A DNA stretch of 64,000 bases from Variovorax sp. WDL1 (GTDB lineage Bacteria; Pseudomonadota; Gammaproteobacteria; Burkholderiales; Burkholderiaceae_C). The DNA is taken from the NCBI RefSeq assembly GCF_001541225.1, contig NZ_LMTS01000026.1:46635-110634 (forward strand). Reading direction: 5' to 3'. Shown piece after piece: positions 53,459 to 62,454 of the stretch; the first letter of the stretch is position 1, and each line of letters begins with the position of its first letter. The notes under the pieces are model-generated. The model did no database searches, was not told the DNA's origin, and saw nothing but the letters and a program-made list of their open reading frames with translations. Position numbers and translations under genes: made by a program.

Positions 53459-53671
53459 ATGACGCTGGACGAATACTCGGAAGCCGCGAAGAAAATCTAT
53501 GCGGAGCAGCAGGACATCGCCCAAGCGATGTCGCAGCTCGCGCTTTCGGCCAAGGCGATGCCGCCCAACCCTGAGTTTTTGGAGCTGATGACGCGGCAAT
53601 GGGGGCTTGTGCAGCAAATAGCCTCCCTGAATACACAGCTGGCCATGGGCGTGATGGCCCCCAAAAAGTAG
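53459..53671 (+). CDS. Small helical protein
   Basis: ATG 53459 follows an AGGAGATATGGC site and gives a 70-residue protein (MTLDEYSEAAKKIYAEQQDI, then MSQLALSAKAM). It is predicted to be mostly helical and has no membrane segment. No family was recognised. It lies alone between the hydrolase gene and the gene at 53831. Confidence 0.55.
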   Translation: MTLDEYSEAAKKIYAEQQDIAQAMSQLALSAKAMPPNPEFLELMTRQWGLVQQIASLNTQLAMGVMAPKK

Positions 53672-53830
53672 CGGGTCGCTGACCGCCGGTTACCGGCGCA
53701 ACAGTCGTTCGGGGCGCGTCCGTGCTCTACGGTCCAGCTTGGCGGCAGCTCCGGTGACCGTCATGCGCGAAAATGCGGACATGAAACTTCTGGCGCTTCC
53801 AACATGCTGCCGCGGCGGCGATAGGCCCGT

Positions 53831-54217
53831 GTGATGAGCCGGGCGTCCGACAAGCCTTCTACGACATGGGCACCCAGCACCGCCACGGTTGGCGGCAAAC
53901 CCACCTGGACCCTGGCACGCGACAGTGCGCAGAACCTCCCGCTGATGCTGCAATGTTGCGAAGCTGAACTGCGCAACATGGCAGACCATGGCGTGGTCGC
54001 CGCCCCGTTCTACTTCGAGCGGGTGGCGATTCTCTTGCGCAAAGCCAAGCGCTACAAAGAAGAGGTCGAGATGTGCGAGCGGTACGCAGGCGCGATTGAG
54101 CAGTACTACCAAGAAACTTCTTCTTTGGAGCAAGCTGACGTCCGGCAGAGTCCCTGGTACCGCGAATTGCCGGCGCGCTTGGCCAAGGCGCGCGCGTTAC
54201 TTTCGACCAGCGGCTAG
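53831..54217 (+). CDS. Protein of unknown function, helical
   Basis: The product of up to 128 residues (GTG 53831, or ATG 53834) ends in a region of two long helices (PFYFERVAILLRKAKRYKEE, VEMCERYAGAIEQYYQ). These recall a short tetratricopeptide-like hairpin. There is no signal peptide. It is followed by a strong terminator. The function is unknown. Confidence 0.55.
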   Translation: MMSRASDKPSTTWAPSTATVGGKPTWTLARDSAQNLPLMLQCCEAELRNMADHGVVAAPFYFERVAILLRKAKRYKEEVEMCERYAGAIEQYYQETSSLEQADVRQSPWYRELPARLAKARALLSTSG

Positions 54218-54289
54218 CGGCCGCTCCCTACTCGCGGGCTCGGGCCCGCCCCACCAATCACCGCACATGTGCTGGCCGAACGGATAAGA

Positions 54290-54317
54290 AAAGACCGCCT
54301 CGGGACGGTCTTTTCGC
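54290..54317. terminator. Bidirectional terminator
   Basis: AAAAGACCG and CGGTCTTTT pair around the loop, with an A run on one side and a T run on the other. Confidence 0.8.
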
Positions 54318-54456
54318 CCTGGGCGCAGCGCCAACTGAACAGCGCGCTCGAAGGGAAGTTTTTCTTCTCGTATAGGCACCGAGGAGACGGCTGCTGCTAG
54401 CCAGGGCCTAGGGGTCGCGAAGCCGGCGGCTCCCGCCATCTCTTGGCGCGGTCGCG

Positions 54457-55089
54457 TCAGCCCGCGAAGTTGAGCTTGAGCGTCGGTCCGCGGGGCACCT
54501 GCAGACGGCGCGCCGGCGGAACCAGGCTGAACGCTGCGCCGCTGGGCATGTTCAGCAGCCCCTGCGCATCCAGCTCCAGGAGCGGCGCTTCCAGTTCGGG
54601 GTACGGGTACACGACCTGACCAGTCTTCAGCAGCCGCAGCGTCGCCAACGCGGCCGCACTCAGGCGCCCGAGCTCAGGGTTGTACAGCGTGGGGTTCTGC
54701 CTGCGCGCCTCGCGCCAGGCGACCACCTCCGACCACTCCCGCTCGCGCCGGGCAAATCCCTCAGCATCAAAGCGCCAGCCTCCGAGCTCGATACCAACCA
54801 GCTCTCCCTCCGATGCCGCCACCGGCTGGGCGAGCTCCTTCAACAGTAGAGGCATGGTGGGACGGAGTTCGGGCTGCCCCTTTGGGCCCTGAGGTGCTCC
54901 GCTCCACACCAGGACCTCATCCCCCTGCTCAGGCCGGAGAAACCAGCGCCATGGGGATTCATGCAGCGCCAAATGCAGCGTTGCGCCTTTTCGGAAGGCG
55001 TCGAGCAGGGCGAAATCGTGTGCCGTCCGGAACCCCTCCCAGGGGTCTCGGCGCTGATAGGAGCAATCAATGTCGACAAGGTATGGCAT
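54457..55089 (-). CDS. Protein of unknown function
   Basis: ATG 55089 follows a GAGGGGACC site and yields 210 residues (MPYLVDIDCSYQRRDPWEGF). The protein is rich in leucine, glutamate and tryptophan and contains LVGIELGGWRFDAEGFARRE. There is no signal peptide. A longer reading from 55143 is unlikely because it lacks a ribosome-binding site. It is divergent from the gene at 55247. Confidence 0.6.
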   Translation of the reverse strand: MPYLVDIDCSYQRRDPWEGFRTAHDFALLDAFRKGATLHLALHESPWRWFLRPEQGDEVLVWSGAPQGPKGQPELRPTMPLLLKELAQPVAASEGELVGIELGGWRFDAEGFARREREWSEVVAWREARRQNPTLYNPELGRLSAAALATLRLLKTGQVVYPYPELEAPLLELDAQGLLNMPSGAAFSLVPPARRLQVPRGPTLKLNFAG

Positions 55090-55246
55090 GGTCCCCTCGG
55101 AAAGTCGGAGCAATGCCACGTGTAGTTCTGGCGAGAAAACCACACAGCTCCGCCGAGGCTGCGACCAAGCGGACCCCTGGTTACGCTGGACGCAACCTTT
55201 TATACGGCCGTTGCTACACGGGGGTTTCAGCCTCCGAAAGACAACC

Positions 55247-55798
55247 GTGTCCCCCGCCCTATCCGAAGAAGCTCAAAGCCGAATCTCCCGGGAACTCGAG
55301 GCGCTCGTGCGCCGCTACCATGCGGCCGGCATCGCGCCAGCTGCCCTTAAAGCGGAGCTGCGCAGCCAGGTGGAAGCCTTGAACGAGCGGGCGCCCGATA
55401 CCAGCCCTGAAGGGCTCGAAAAACTACTTCGTGAGGCCCGACGACTGCACGATGCCGGAGATGAGGCGGCTCATCGAGACGCCGCAGCGGCCTGGCTCGA
55501 GGCCGCGCATCAGGCCCGCGTCGGTTGCGTGCTGCGCTTCGACTGCTTCCTTGTTCCCAAGCAGATGCTTCTGGACGCCTTTCGCATCATGTGGCGCCCG
55601 GGCTCGGATTTGTCGGCAGCGCAGCTGTGCTTCGCCGGTCCGACGGATGGCCACGTCTCGCGCCGTGACGTCAAGGAATTCTTCCTGGAGCTCGATGACC
55701 GGTTCCAGGTCGTGAAGCCTGGCTACAAGCTGCAGGTGCTGTTCCCGGAGCGGTTCGACCAGGCCGGGCGGCCCATCCCTCTCCAGAAGGCGCGTTAA
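55247..55798 (+). CDS. Protein of unknown function
   Basis: A GTG at 55247 is the best start; upstream sequence in this frame overlaps the divergent gene. The 183-residue product has a long helical N-terminus (ALSEEAQSRISRELEALVRR) and a C-terminal region with YKLQVLFPERFDQAGRPIPL. No signal peptide and no family was recognised. Confidence 0.55.
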   Translation: MSPALSEEAQSRISRELEALVRRYHAAGIAPAALKAELRSQVEALNERAPDTSPEGLEKLLREARRLHDAGDEAAHRDAAAAWLEAAHQARVGCVLRFDCFLVPKQMLLDAFRIMWRPGSDLSAAQLCFAGPTDGHVSRRDVKEFFLELDDRFQVVKPGYKLQVLFPERFDQAGRPIPLQKAR

Positions 55799-55873
55799 GC
55801 AGCGTGGCCGGTCCGGTTGCTACAGAAGGCAGGCCGCTGCTCCGCGCAGCACTCGCTTAACGAAGGAAACACC

Positions 55874-56179
55874 ATGCCTGATACCAACCCCTGCCGCGGC
55901 GCCGGCGCCCCACTCGACCTCGAAGCTCTCGAGAACCTAGCCAACGCTGCCACCAAAGGGCCCTGGAAGGTCCGCAGCTCCCCGGGACTTCTGAGCTTTG
56001 TCTCGGCACCGCGCGAGAACCCGCGTCACGGCTACGACATCGAGGTGCTCGGTGAGGACGAGACGCAGTACTCGACCCGGGATGCCGACGTCGCTTACAT
56101 CGCCGCTGCACAGCCGCAGGTCGTGCTCGAGCTCATCCGTCAGCTGCGCGACGCGCGCCGCCTGCACGACATGCTCTAG
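55874..56179 (+). CDS. Ead/Ea22-like protein
   Basis: The 101-residue product contains LDLEALENLANAATKGPWKV and ends in DADVAYIAAAQPQVVLELIR, the hallmark segments of Ead/Ea22-like proteins of phages and prophages. Their role is unknown. The ATG follows a GAAGGAAACACC site. A terminator follows. This hints at phage-derived content. Confidence 0.7.
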   Translation: MPDTNPCRGAGAPLDLEALENLANAATKGPWKVRSSPGLLSFVSAPRENPRHGYDIEVLGEDETQYSTRDADVAYIAAAQPQVVLELIRQLRDARRLHDML

Positions 56180-56202
56180 CCCTTAGCCCGAGCTGATTCT
56201 CG

Positions 56203-56230
56203 CCCCTAAAGAACCTGTTCTTTGGGGGCT
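56203..56230. terminator. Terminator hairpin
   Basis: CCCCTAAAGAAC and GTTCTTTGGGG form an 11-bp stem with a two-base loop, followed by CTTCTC. Confidence 0.6.
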
Positions 56231-56258
56231 TCTCTTTGCGCTGGCTGCCGGGACTGCG

Positions 56259-56648
56259 CTATTGGCATGGAAACGTTTGTTCAAGACCGCGGAGTAGCTC
56301 AAACTCGGCGTGCAATTTCGTCATATCCGTCGATTTGCCGATTGCGCGATTCTCCGCTGTAACCTTTGCCAAGCGCGCGTCGAGAATTTGCGTGAAATTC
56401 TGTGCGTTCATCGATAGCGTCTCTGGCTGGCAGTACAGCGGTCGCACCTTGTTGTAGGTGTTTGTCTCGTTTGCCCAGCCAAAGCCGGTTCCAACACCAG
56501 ATATGTAGAGCAGCATCGCTGGCTTGTCTCGAGCCGATTGCATCGCCGCCTGGTACTCGCTAGCCAAGACCTCTGCGGTTGCGGATATCGAAAGCGCTGC
56601 ACCGAGCACGGCGACGGCCACGGCCCGATAGGCCATCATTCTTTTCAT
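56259..56648 (-). CDS. Rap1a/Tai-like periplasmic protein
   Basis: ATG 56648 (after AAGGACTTTGGACGT) gives a 129-residue protein with a signal peptide (MKRMMAYRAVAVAVLGAALS). The mature part has LLYISGVGTGFGWANE and VRPLYCQPETLSM, matching the outline of the Rap1a/Tai domain, whose founding members are immunity proteins against type VI secreted amidases. No cognate effector gene is nearby. Many Rap1a/Tai proteins have no known effector, so immunity is a hypothesis. Confidence 0.6.
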   Translation of the reverse strand: MKRMMAYRAVAVAVLGAALSISATAEVLASEYQAAMQSARDKPAMLLYISGVGTGFGWANETNTYNKVRPLYCQPETLSMNAQNFTQILDARLAKVTAENRAIGKSTDMTKLHAEFELLRGLEQTFPCQ

Positions 56649-56864
56649 ACGTCCAAAGTCCTTGTAAGCAGGGCGGCGCTTGGAAAAATGTCCAGATGCT
56701 CTTGTATCACGCAAAAACCAGTGATTCCCGATGCCTGTGCGCGCCGCGCACAACAGGTGACTTTCTCGCGTGGAGTCGAACAGCTAGGCACTAGCGTCGG
56801 TCACCTGGTCCGGACGCGGTGACTACAAGATTTACCCAAAGGACAACCACCAAAGGAAACCGCC

Positions 56865-57227
56865 ATGCGGACTGTTCAGCAACTCATCGACGCCGGCTTC
56901 ACGCTCTCTCCCGCAGAGGACGCCATCGGCTGTTCGGAGCTGTTTTCGCCGAAGCCGTTCTTCTACTACAACCCGAAAGCTTTGGAGAGCATCAACGACA
57001 TCTACTCGGGCCTCGAGACTGCCAAGCCGACCGAGTTCGGTCACCGCTTAGTGCTCGCAGGCAGGTACAGCCCTTCGGACGTGTTCCCGTTTAACGTTCT
57101 CGACGAGGAACGCCGCGAGTTGTTGGATGAGGCCTACCAGCGCTACTGGACCCACACGAACGATGCCGCCCGAGCAAAGGACGACTTCTCCGATGTCCTG
57201 CGAACGGACGAACCTTATAAGTTTTGA
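56865..57227 (+). CDS. Protein of unknown function
   Basis: The 120-residue product (MRTVQQLIDAGFTLSPAEDA) is acidic and probably helical, without a signal peptide. It starts at ATG 56865 after AAAGGAAACCGCC and is followed by a strong terminator. No family was recognised. Confidence 0.6.
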   Translation: MRTVQQLIDAGFTLSPAEDAIGCSELFSPKPFFYYNPKALESINDIYSGLETAKPTEFGHRLVLAGRYSPSDVFPFNVLDEERRELLDEAYQRYWTHTNDAARAKDDFSDVLRTDEPYKF

Positions 57228-57236
57228 CCATTCCCG

Positions 57237-57266
57237 AAAAGCGCCAGCTCATCTGGCGCTTTTTTC
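57237..57266 (+). terminator. Rho-independent terminator
   Basis: AGCGCCAG and CTGGCGCT enclose CTCAT, with AAAA before and TTTTTT after. Confidence 0.85.
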
Positions 57267-57488
57267 TTGGTCGGGCCGCAGCGCCCCTCTCGATGCCGAC
57301 GGGCTCGGCCTGGCGCCCGGCGCCAGCCGGTGCGGGCCGGCCTTAACCGGCACAAGAGTGGCTGCTAGCGGTTAAAAGGCGGGATAAGGGGCATAGAAAT
57401 GCCTGTTAACCCGCGGCCGGCATTTGGCAGCGGCCTGGCCGTTGTCGTTTCCCTAGACAACGCAGGACAACAACCCTCAGAGGAACAA

Positions 57489-58286
57489 ATGGCTACTCAA
57501 ACCCAAACGGTTTTCAAGACCCAGGTGCTTCAGGCCCGTCGCGAGGTGAACTACCGCGATGTTGCCCACGGCATCGTGGTCTACAAGGACCATCGCATCT
57601 GCGCGGCCCAGCCGCCGGCGGACCCGTCGTTCAAGGCAGGCTTTGAGTTCAACACCACTACGGAAGGCTTCGCGCGCGAGGCGAACCTGCTTGACCATCT
57701 CAACACCGGTGCACCGCTCAAGGATTTTTCTTCAGCCTGCTTTGTGGACGATGAAGTCCTGCGAGCAGGCGCGGTGAAGGGCTTCTCCGGCATGCTGGAA
57801 GCACTGCAGAAGACGGCGCGGCTCACGAAGCCCTACTCGTGCTTTGTGTCGGGCGACGCCAACTCCAGGCACCTCGTGCGCATCGAAATGGGGAGCCACC
57901 AGGTGTTCACAATGGACGGTCTCCCGCGACCGATGGGGATTCACTTCGACTACATCGTTGGCATGATGGACAACCGGTCCTACGACCTCGAGCTCGCGCT
58001 GCACCTGCTTGAGGCCAATCCTCGGGTGCACTTCGAGACCGACCGGTCCGGTCGCAAGCTTCAGAACATTCCGTCGTACAACGCTGAAGACGGCCGGACG
58101 CAATGCTTGGAGTTCATCTTCGAGCCGACGGTCGAAGAGGCGGTGCGGATTCGGGACTGGCACCTCGCGCGCGACACGAAGCGCGCGGCCGGCGAAGAGC
58201 ACGAGGCAATCTTTGTCCTTGACCTGCTCGGACTGCGCAAGGCAGGAGCGGCGCGATTCGACACGTACGCCGGCGTATACGACTGA
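57489..58286 (+). CDS. Protein of unknown family, paralogue of 58816-59589
   Basis: The 265-residue product starts at ATG 57489 after AGAGGAACAA. Its second half matches the gene at 58816: YDLELALHLLEANPRVHFET against FDLELDLEVLKRNPRVHFHP, and LEFIFEPTVEEAVRIRDWHL against LHFVFEPTFSQANRMWAWHK, ending in LDLLGLRKAGAARFD. No signal peptide or known motif is present. A small basic gene follows after 12 bases. Confidence 0.7.
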   Translation: MATQTQTVFKTQVLQARREVNYRDVAHGIVVYKDHRICAAQPPADPSFKAGFEFNTTTEGFAREANLLDHLNTGAPLKDFSSACFVDDEVLRAGAVKGFSGMLEALQKTARLTKPYSCFVSGDANSRHLVRIEMGSHQVFTMDGLPRPMGIHFDYIVGMMDNRSYDLELALHLLEANPRVHFETDRSGRKLQNIPSYNAEDGRTQCLEFIFEPTVEEAVRIRDWHLARDTKRAAGEEHEAIFVLDLLGLRKAGAARFDTYAGVYD

Positions 58287-58298
58287 GGAACTGCAGCG

Positions 58299-58472
58299 AT
58301 GAGCTTGACCGCACGGGACAAGGCAATTCGAGGTGCAGGGCGCCGTCGCTTCATCGCGGAAGTAGTGACCGCTAGGCGAGATGAAGGCGGAGTGCTCGAC
58401 AAGACCACCAACCGTCGCCTTGCAAAAGCGTTGAAGAACGAAGCGAAGTTCGCTCGACAAGCGCGACGCTAG
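58299..58472 (+). CDS. Small basic protein
   Basis: An ATG 12 bases after the preceding stop opens a 57-codon gene (MSLTARDKAIRGAGRRRFIA), rich in arginine and lysine. It is co-directional with the paralogue gene, and the terminator lies just downstream, so it is likely the end of the operon. It could bind nucleic acid; the role is unknown. Confidence 0.5.
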   Translation: MSLTARDKAIRGAGRRRFIAEVVTARRDEGGVLDKTTNRRLAKALKNEAKFARQARR

Positions 58473-58493
58473 CCGTCGCAGCGTCATTCCAAG

Positions 58494-58528
58494 ACCGCAC
58501 CAGCTCACGCTCGGTGCGGTCTTTCATT
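58494..58528 (+). terminator. Rho-independent terminator
   Basis: AAGACCGCACC and GGTGCGGTCTT pair across the loop and are followed by TCATTT. Confidence 0.75.
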
Positions 58529-58815
58529 TCTCAGGCCGGAACCCAGAAAATATGGGAGTGTCCGCCGAGGACATGCTGGGCGTTCCGCGACCTGAACGTG
58601 GGCCGCTCCCTCGACGAGGTGCTTCGCATCCTGGACGGCGCACCAGGGGGCTTCGGCCAATTATCAGATTTCAGATAATCTTGAGTAATTCCCGGCGGCG
58701 CCCTCCCCACCGGTGACCTCCCCTCTTTTGCGCATGGTTGGGAAGCGAAGTGCTTTAGGGCGAGGCGTGGCTAAAGAGGGTCGATAGACGGTGGCCGACT
58801 CCCCTTGAGGCCACC
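58529..58815. other. Intergenic stretch with a short AT-rich inverted repeat
   Basis: ATTATC (58660) and GATAAT (58674) form an inverted repeat in an otherwise GC-rich spacer, a candidate operator for the gene at 58816. A short frame just before it (FRDLNVGRSLDEVLRILDG) has no good start and is not called. Confidence 0.35.
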
Positions 58816-59589
58816 ATGGAAATCCAAACCCTGACGCAAGTCCAAACGCTCGACTCCCATCGCACGCTGCAATACTGCCGGGTGGCCCCCGGCTTCTTCG
58901 CGTTCCGCGACGAGTTCAACTGCGCCGGCGTGCCTCAGTTGTCTGCGGGGCTGGCCCCGCACATCCCTGCCAAGAGCGCTGCCGAAGGCGTCGCACGGCT
59001 AGAGGACATCCGCGCTCACCTGGAACATGGCGCAGCCCTTGTAGCCATGGAGAACGTGTTCTTCCTGGATGCCGACAAGCAGGCTGCAGCAGGTCGCGAA
59101 GGGTTCGAAGCCCTGGGTGACTGCGAGCTGCATCGTGCACTCACGCCGTTCACGAGCGTCACGCAGGGTGAGTGCGACGCGGACCACCTGTGCGTGGTCG
59201 ACCCGGACGCCAAAATGCTCTTCACGCTCGCCGGCGAGGTCATCCAGACGGGCGTCAGGTTCGGTGACCCCGCCTCCATGATGACAACCGAGTTCTTTGA
59301 CCTGGAGCTCGACCTGGAAGTGCTGAAGCGCAACCCGCGCGTCCACTTCCACCCGCAAGGCGGTGGCGAGCCCCGGGTGCAATGCTTCTCGAGGGCCAAC
59401 AGCTACCCGGCCCACTACGTGCTGCACTTCGTGTTCGAGCCGACCTTCTCCCAGGCCAACCGGATGTGGGCCTGGCACAAGGCCAAGGCAACACCCGGAG
59501 CGGCCTACTCGCCGCAAGAGGCGGCCCTTGCGCTGGATGTGCTGGGCCTGCGCCTTGCCGGCGCGGAGCGTGCAGAAGTCGACGCCTGA
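58816..59589 (+). CDS. Protein of unknown family, paralogue of 57489-58286
   Basis: The 257-residue product (MEIQTLTQVQTLDSHRTLQY) shares the C-terminal half of the gene at 57489, including FDLELDLEVLKRNPRVHFHP and LDVLGLRLAGAERAE. The N-terminal halves are less alike but keep a similar length. ATG 58816 follows GAGGCCACC. The pair probably arose by tandem duplication or repeated gain. No function is known. Confidence 0.7.
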   Translation: MEIQTLTQVQTLDSHRTLQYCRVAPGFFAFRDEFNCAGVPQLSAGLAPHIPAKSAAEGVARLEDIRAHLEHGAALVAMENVFFLDADKQAAAGREGFEALGDCELHRALTPFTSVTQGECDADHLCVVDPDAKMLFTLAGEVIQTGVRFGDPASMMTTEFFDLELDLEVLKRNPRVHFHPQGGGEPRVQCFSRANSYPAHYVLHFVFEPTFSQANRMWAWHKAKATPGAAYSPQEAALALDVLGLRLAGAERAEVDA

Positions 59590-59680
59590 ACGGCTTTGTT
59601 TGGCTCCGGCAGCAGGCTCCGGCGCGTATGCCCCGGCTAAAATCGTGCCCTCCCCTACCGCGCGCCTAGAAGGATTTGCG

Positions 59681-60091
59681 ATGAACGCCAAAGGCCCTGA
59701 AACAGGCCGCCTAGACCGTCAGCCCATAGTTTCAAAAATTGACCGGAACCCTGCTGGCGGCGTCCCGGCCCCCGAGGACAACGCGCTCAACCTGGCCGCC
59801 CAGGCTTGGCTTCAAAGCTTGCCATTCGGCGTACGACCGCGCCACATCCAAGTGCGGTTCCCGCGCATCGCGAACACGTTGTCCCTGCGCTGGAACAGTG
59901 AAAAGCTGATTCGCGAATGCTTCAAGGCATTGCTCAACCCGCAGCGGGCTTTCCGGATTCCCTTCCCTCCTCTCATCGAAGAGGAGCTGCGCGCGTTGGC
60001 CGAGTACCGCGGCCTCAAAGAGCCGCCGACCGTCAGCTTCGACGAGTTCCTGGAGGCAGAGTCCGAGACTGCTGCGCTCGCTGCGGCCTAG
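59681..60091 (+). CDS. Protein of unknown function
   Basis: ATG 59681 follows an AGAAGGATTTGCG site. The 136-residue product has a proline-rich start and a core with RPRHIQVRFPRIANTLSLRW and FKALLNPQRAFRIPFPPLIE. There is no signal peptide. It lies between the paralogue gene and the wHTH-like gene. No family was recognised. Confidence 0.6.
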   Translation: MNAKGPETGRLDRQPIVSKIDRNPAGGVPAPEDNALNLAAQAWLQSLPFGVRPRHIQVRFPRIANTLSLRWNSEKLIRECFKALLNPQRAFRIPFPPLIEEELRALAEYRGLKEPPTVSFDEFLEAESETAALAAA

Positions 60092-60266
60092 GTTCGTTGG
60101 TTCATCCGTTTGCGCCTGAGTACGAAAGTAGTCGGAGTGGGCAGCCGCCTCCGAAAATGAGCCCAGGTGCGTTGGTCGAGGCCCACAACGCGCCCTTTGG
60201 TTGGTGTTCAAGCGCGCCGGACGCCGCTAAGCTGACGCGACCGACAGCTAAGCCGGAGGGGCGCAT

Positions 60267-60500
60267 TTGGCAGCAAAACCAGGGGTTCGTGATGGTGAGA
60301 GCACGCGGGAAGCCGTTTTGGAGGCTCTGCGTAGGGCGGCTGGGCCAATAGACGGCTACGGCATCGCCAAGGCCGCAAGGGTGAGCCCGCTCCAGGCCGG
60401 CAGGGCCTTGGAAAAGCTGGCTGCGGACGGACTTGCGGTCAAGGAAGACGAGCTCGATGGTCTGAGCGACCCCTCGGCCTCCTTCAGGCCCGTGGCCTAG
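60267..60500 (+). CDS. Small winged-helix-like protein
   Basis: A TTG at 60267 after GGAGGGGCGCA gives 77 residues with REAVLEALRRAAGPIDGYGI and LQAGRALEKLAADGLAVKED, a winged-helix pattern. It overlaps the end of the convergent DUF6035-like gene by four bases. It may be a small regulator. Confidence 0.5.
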   Translation: MAAKPGVRDGESTREAVLEALRRAAGPIDGYGIAKAARVSPLQAGRALEKLAADGLAVKEDELDGLSDPSASFRPVA

Positions 60501-61912
60501 AGCGACGCGGCAAGCTTGGCGGTTGCGCCGGCGAGCCTTGGGAACAGGAACTCGATGAGCCGGACCGTGGCCAGCTCTGGCTTGGGGTCCACGATGCGCT
60601 CTGCCTCGCGGGCGCGGTGTTCAGCGGCCTTGGTTTCCCAGGCGGCGTAGTTCCGAGCTTTGCGCAGTTGAGGCACCAGGCCGTAGACGCGTAGCGCCTT
60701 CCCCACGTACTCGAGGTACGGCATGACACGCGTGCGGTCACTGCGAGGGAGCGTCTCGTGCAGGACCTGGATGAGGCTGCTGAACTTGTAGCCGACCGGA
60801 CGCCCCGCCTGGAAGGAGTAGAGAACCTTGAGGACGGTCTCTGGCAGCAGATGCGGGTACGCCGGCAGTTTCAGGTCCGCCTCCTCGAAGCGAAACCCGA
60901 GTTCTTCCCACTCCTCGCCTGGCACTTTTCCGTCCCCTATAGCGCGCAGCCACGTGTCTCGGAAGCGCTCACGAAGGGCCTCAGCCTCATCGGTGTCGTA
61001 CCACCACGGTTGTTCGACCGGTGCGAAATAGGGGTTGGGCCCTGCTGCACGCTCGGCCGCGCGCAGCTTCTCCCGCGCGCCCTCGAAGTCGAAGTAGAAG
61101 GCCGTCTGCGAGGCGAGGTCGAGCGTCAACTCGTCGAAGCTCACGAGCTTGCGCTGGAGGTCGGAGACGGCGGAGCTGTCGGTCGCGGAAAGCGGATACC
61201 GCCAGACGCAATCGAGCATGAACTTGCCATGCTTTTTAGACGCTTCGACTGTTTCGGCAGTAACGACTAGGGCGTTCTGATTGTTGTTGAAGTAGATGTC
61301 GTCTTGGGTCATCTTGCGGATGCCTTCGTCGAAGTTTGCGAACACCCAGACAAGCAGCGCGCCTTCCTTACGGTAGAACAACCGGCGCCCGACGATGACG
61401 TCCAGGTAGGTTGATGACAACTGGACCTCAAACGCAACGCGCATGCCTTTGTGCTCCGCTCGAACGTCAGGGCGACGCATCTCCCCCGTGAGCTTTCCCT
61501 TCCAGGACGACTCAACCTCAGTGTTCGTGAATGCCGGGTCGACTTCGGTGCACTGCGCTATCCACTGCTTCATCTGGTGATGCAGCTCACTTTCCTTGGC
61601 ACCGTTGTAGCGGATGGCGTCTATTTCGTCACGCGTAAGGTGAGCGCCGGTGTCGATGGGGCAGCCCCCAAGCTCGTGCACATGCCGAAAGTAGAACTGC
61701 TTCTGCTTGTCCATGCAATTGAGCTGGACCCCTACCCCACAGGGGGGGCAGGCGTACAGCGGGCGACCTTCGAACTGACGCTCCTTGAGCGTGCTGCGAA
61801 GAACGACGGCTGCGTCGTAGTCAGCGCCAATCGCCTGATTGGCTGAGAGAACGCGGCCCGACACCATGTCCAGGACCTCGGCAATCTTCGGCTTGCGAAC
61901 TGCGAACGACAT
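60497..61912 (-). CDS. DUF6035/CoiA-like nuclease candidate
   Basis: The 471-residue protein has an N-terminal CPPCGVGVQLNCMDKQKQFY and FRHV segment, like the zinc-binding front of CoiA. A PD-(D/E)XK-like core follows at about residues 145-200 (RRPDVRAEHKGMRVAFEVQL, SSTYLDVIVGRRLFYRKEG), with the D and the E-V-Q of the nuclease motif. Proteins of this type are called DUF6035 and are linked to DNA uptake or defence. The rest is helical. The start is ATG 61912. No partner genes are adjacent. Confidence 0.7.
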   Translation of the reverse strand: MSFAVRKPKIAEVLDMVSGRVLSANQAIGADYDAAVVLRSTLKERQFEGRPLYACPPCGVGVQLNCMDKQKQFYFRHVHELGGCPIDTGAHLTRDEIDAIRYNGAKESELHHQMKQWIAQCTEVDPAFTNTEVESSWKGKLTGEMRRPDVRAEHKGMRVAFEVQLSSTYLDVIVGRRLFYRKEGALLVWVFANFDEGIRKMTQDDIYFNNNQNALVVTAETVEASKKHGKFMLDCVWRYPLSATDSSAVSDLQRKLVSFDELTLDLASQTAFYFDFEGAREKLRAAERAAGPNPYFAPVEQPWWYDTDEAEALRERFRDTWLRAIGDGKVPGEEWEELGFRFEEADLKLPAYPHLLPETVLKVLYSFQAGRPVGYKFSSLIQVLHETLPRSDRTRVMPYLEYVGKALRVYGLVPQLRKARNYAAWETKAAEHRAREAERIVDPKPELATVRLIEFLFPRLAGATAKLAASL

Positions 61913-62107
61913 CTGCTGCTTCCCAATTTTGGCGACAGGAAAAGTCTACGCGCAGAGCGGCCGCGGCCACCGGAGTGTTTCTTACGAGGCGAGCTTGAGC
62001 GCCGGCGCGCGGCAAGCTGAGGACTTGCGCCTTCGTCTTGAGTCGTAGTAGAGGGCAACGAGCACTGCCCTCCCGGCACGGCGGGCGGGGATGCCATAGG
62101 CAAAAGA

Positions 62108-62131
62108 AAGCCCCGCTCGACGAGGGCGGGG
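62108..62131. terminator. Terminator hairpin
   Basis: GCCCCGC and GCGGGGC pair around the loop, with an A-rich left flank that becomes U-rich in the transcript of the minus-strand gene ending at 62140. Confidence 0.65.
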
Positions 62132-62139
62132 CGTGGGAA

Positions 62140-62454
62140 TCAGGGGCACGTTGCAACAGGCGGGTCTGTCGGCTTGGCTGGCGGGATGACTGTCATCGCT
62201 ACGCCGAGGGCGGCGAGCCGGTCGCCGATGCGGTCGAATCTGAGCGTCGAACGTACAGTTGTGCGCTTTGTGCCGCCCTCCTCGAGCAGTTGGAGAATGC
62301 GGCATGCCGCGGGTGAGCTGCAACCGGCGGCGCGGAGCACGTCGAGGAAGGCCTTGCGGGCAGTCGGAGCGCCGACGAACTCCAGCCCTACTCCATCATG
62401 CGGGTCATACGGCCAGTCGGCCGTGAAATGTCTGCCGAACCTTGGTCGGTGCAT
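62140..62454 (-). CDS. Small protein of unknown function
   Basis: ATG 62454 follows a GAAGGACGCCA site. The 104-residue product contains APTARKAFLDVLRAAGCSSP and AACRILQLLEEGG, predicted helical. It has no signal peptide and ends at a terminator. No family was recognised. Confidence 0.55.
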   Translation of the reverse strand: MHRPRFGRHFTADWPYDPHDGVGLEFVGAPTARKAFLDVLRAAGCSSPAACRILQLLEEGGTKRTTVRSTLRFDRIGDRLAALGVAMTVIPPAKPTDPPVATCP

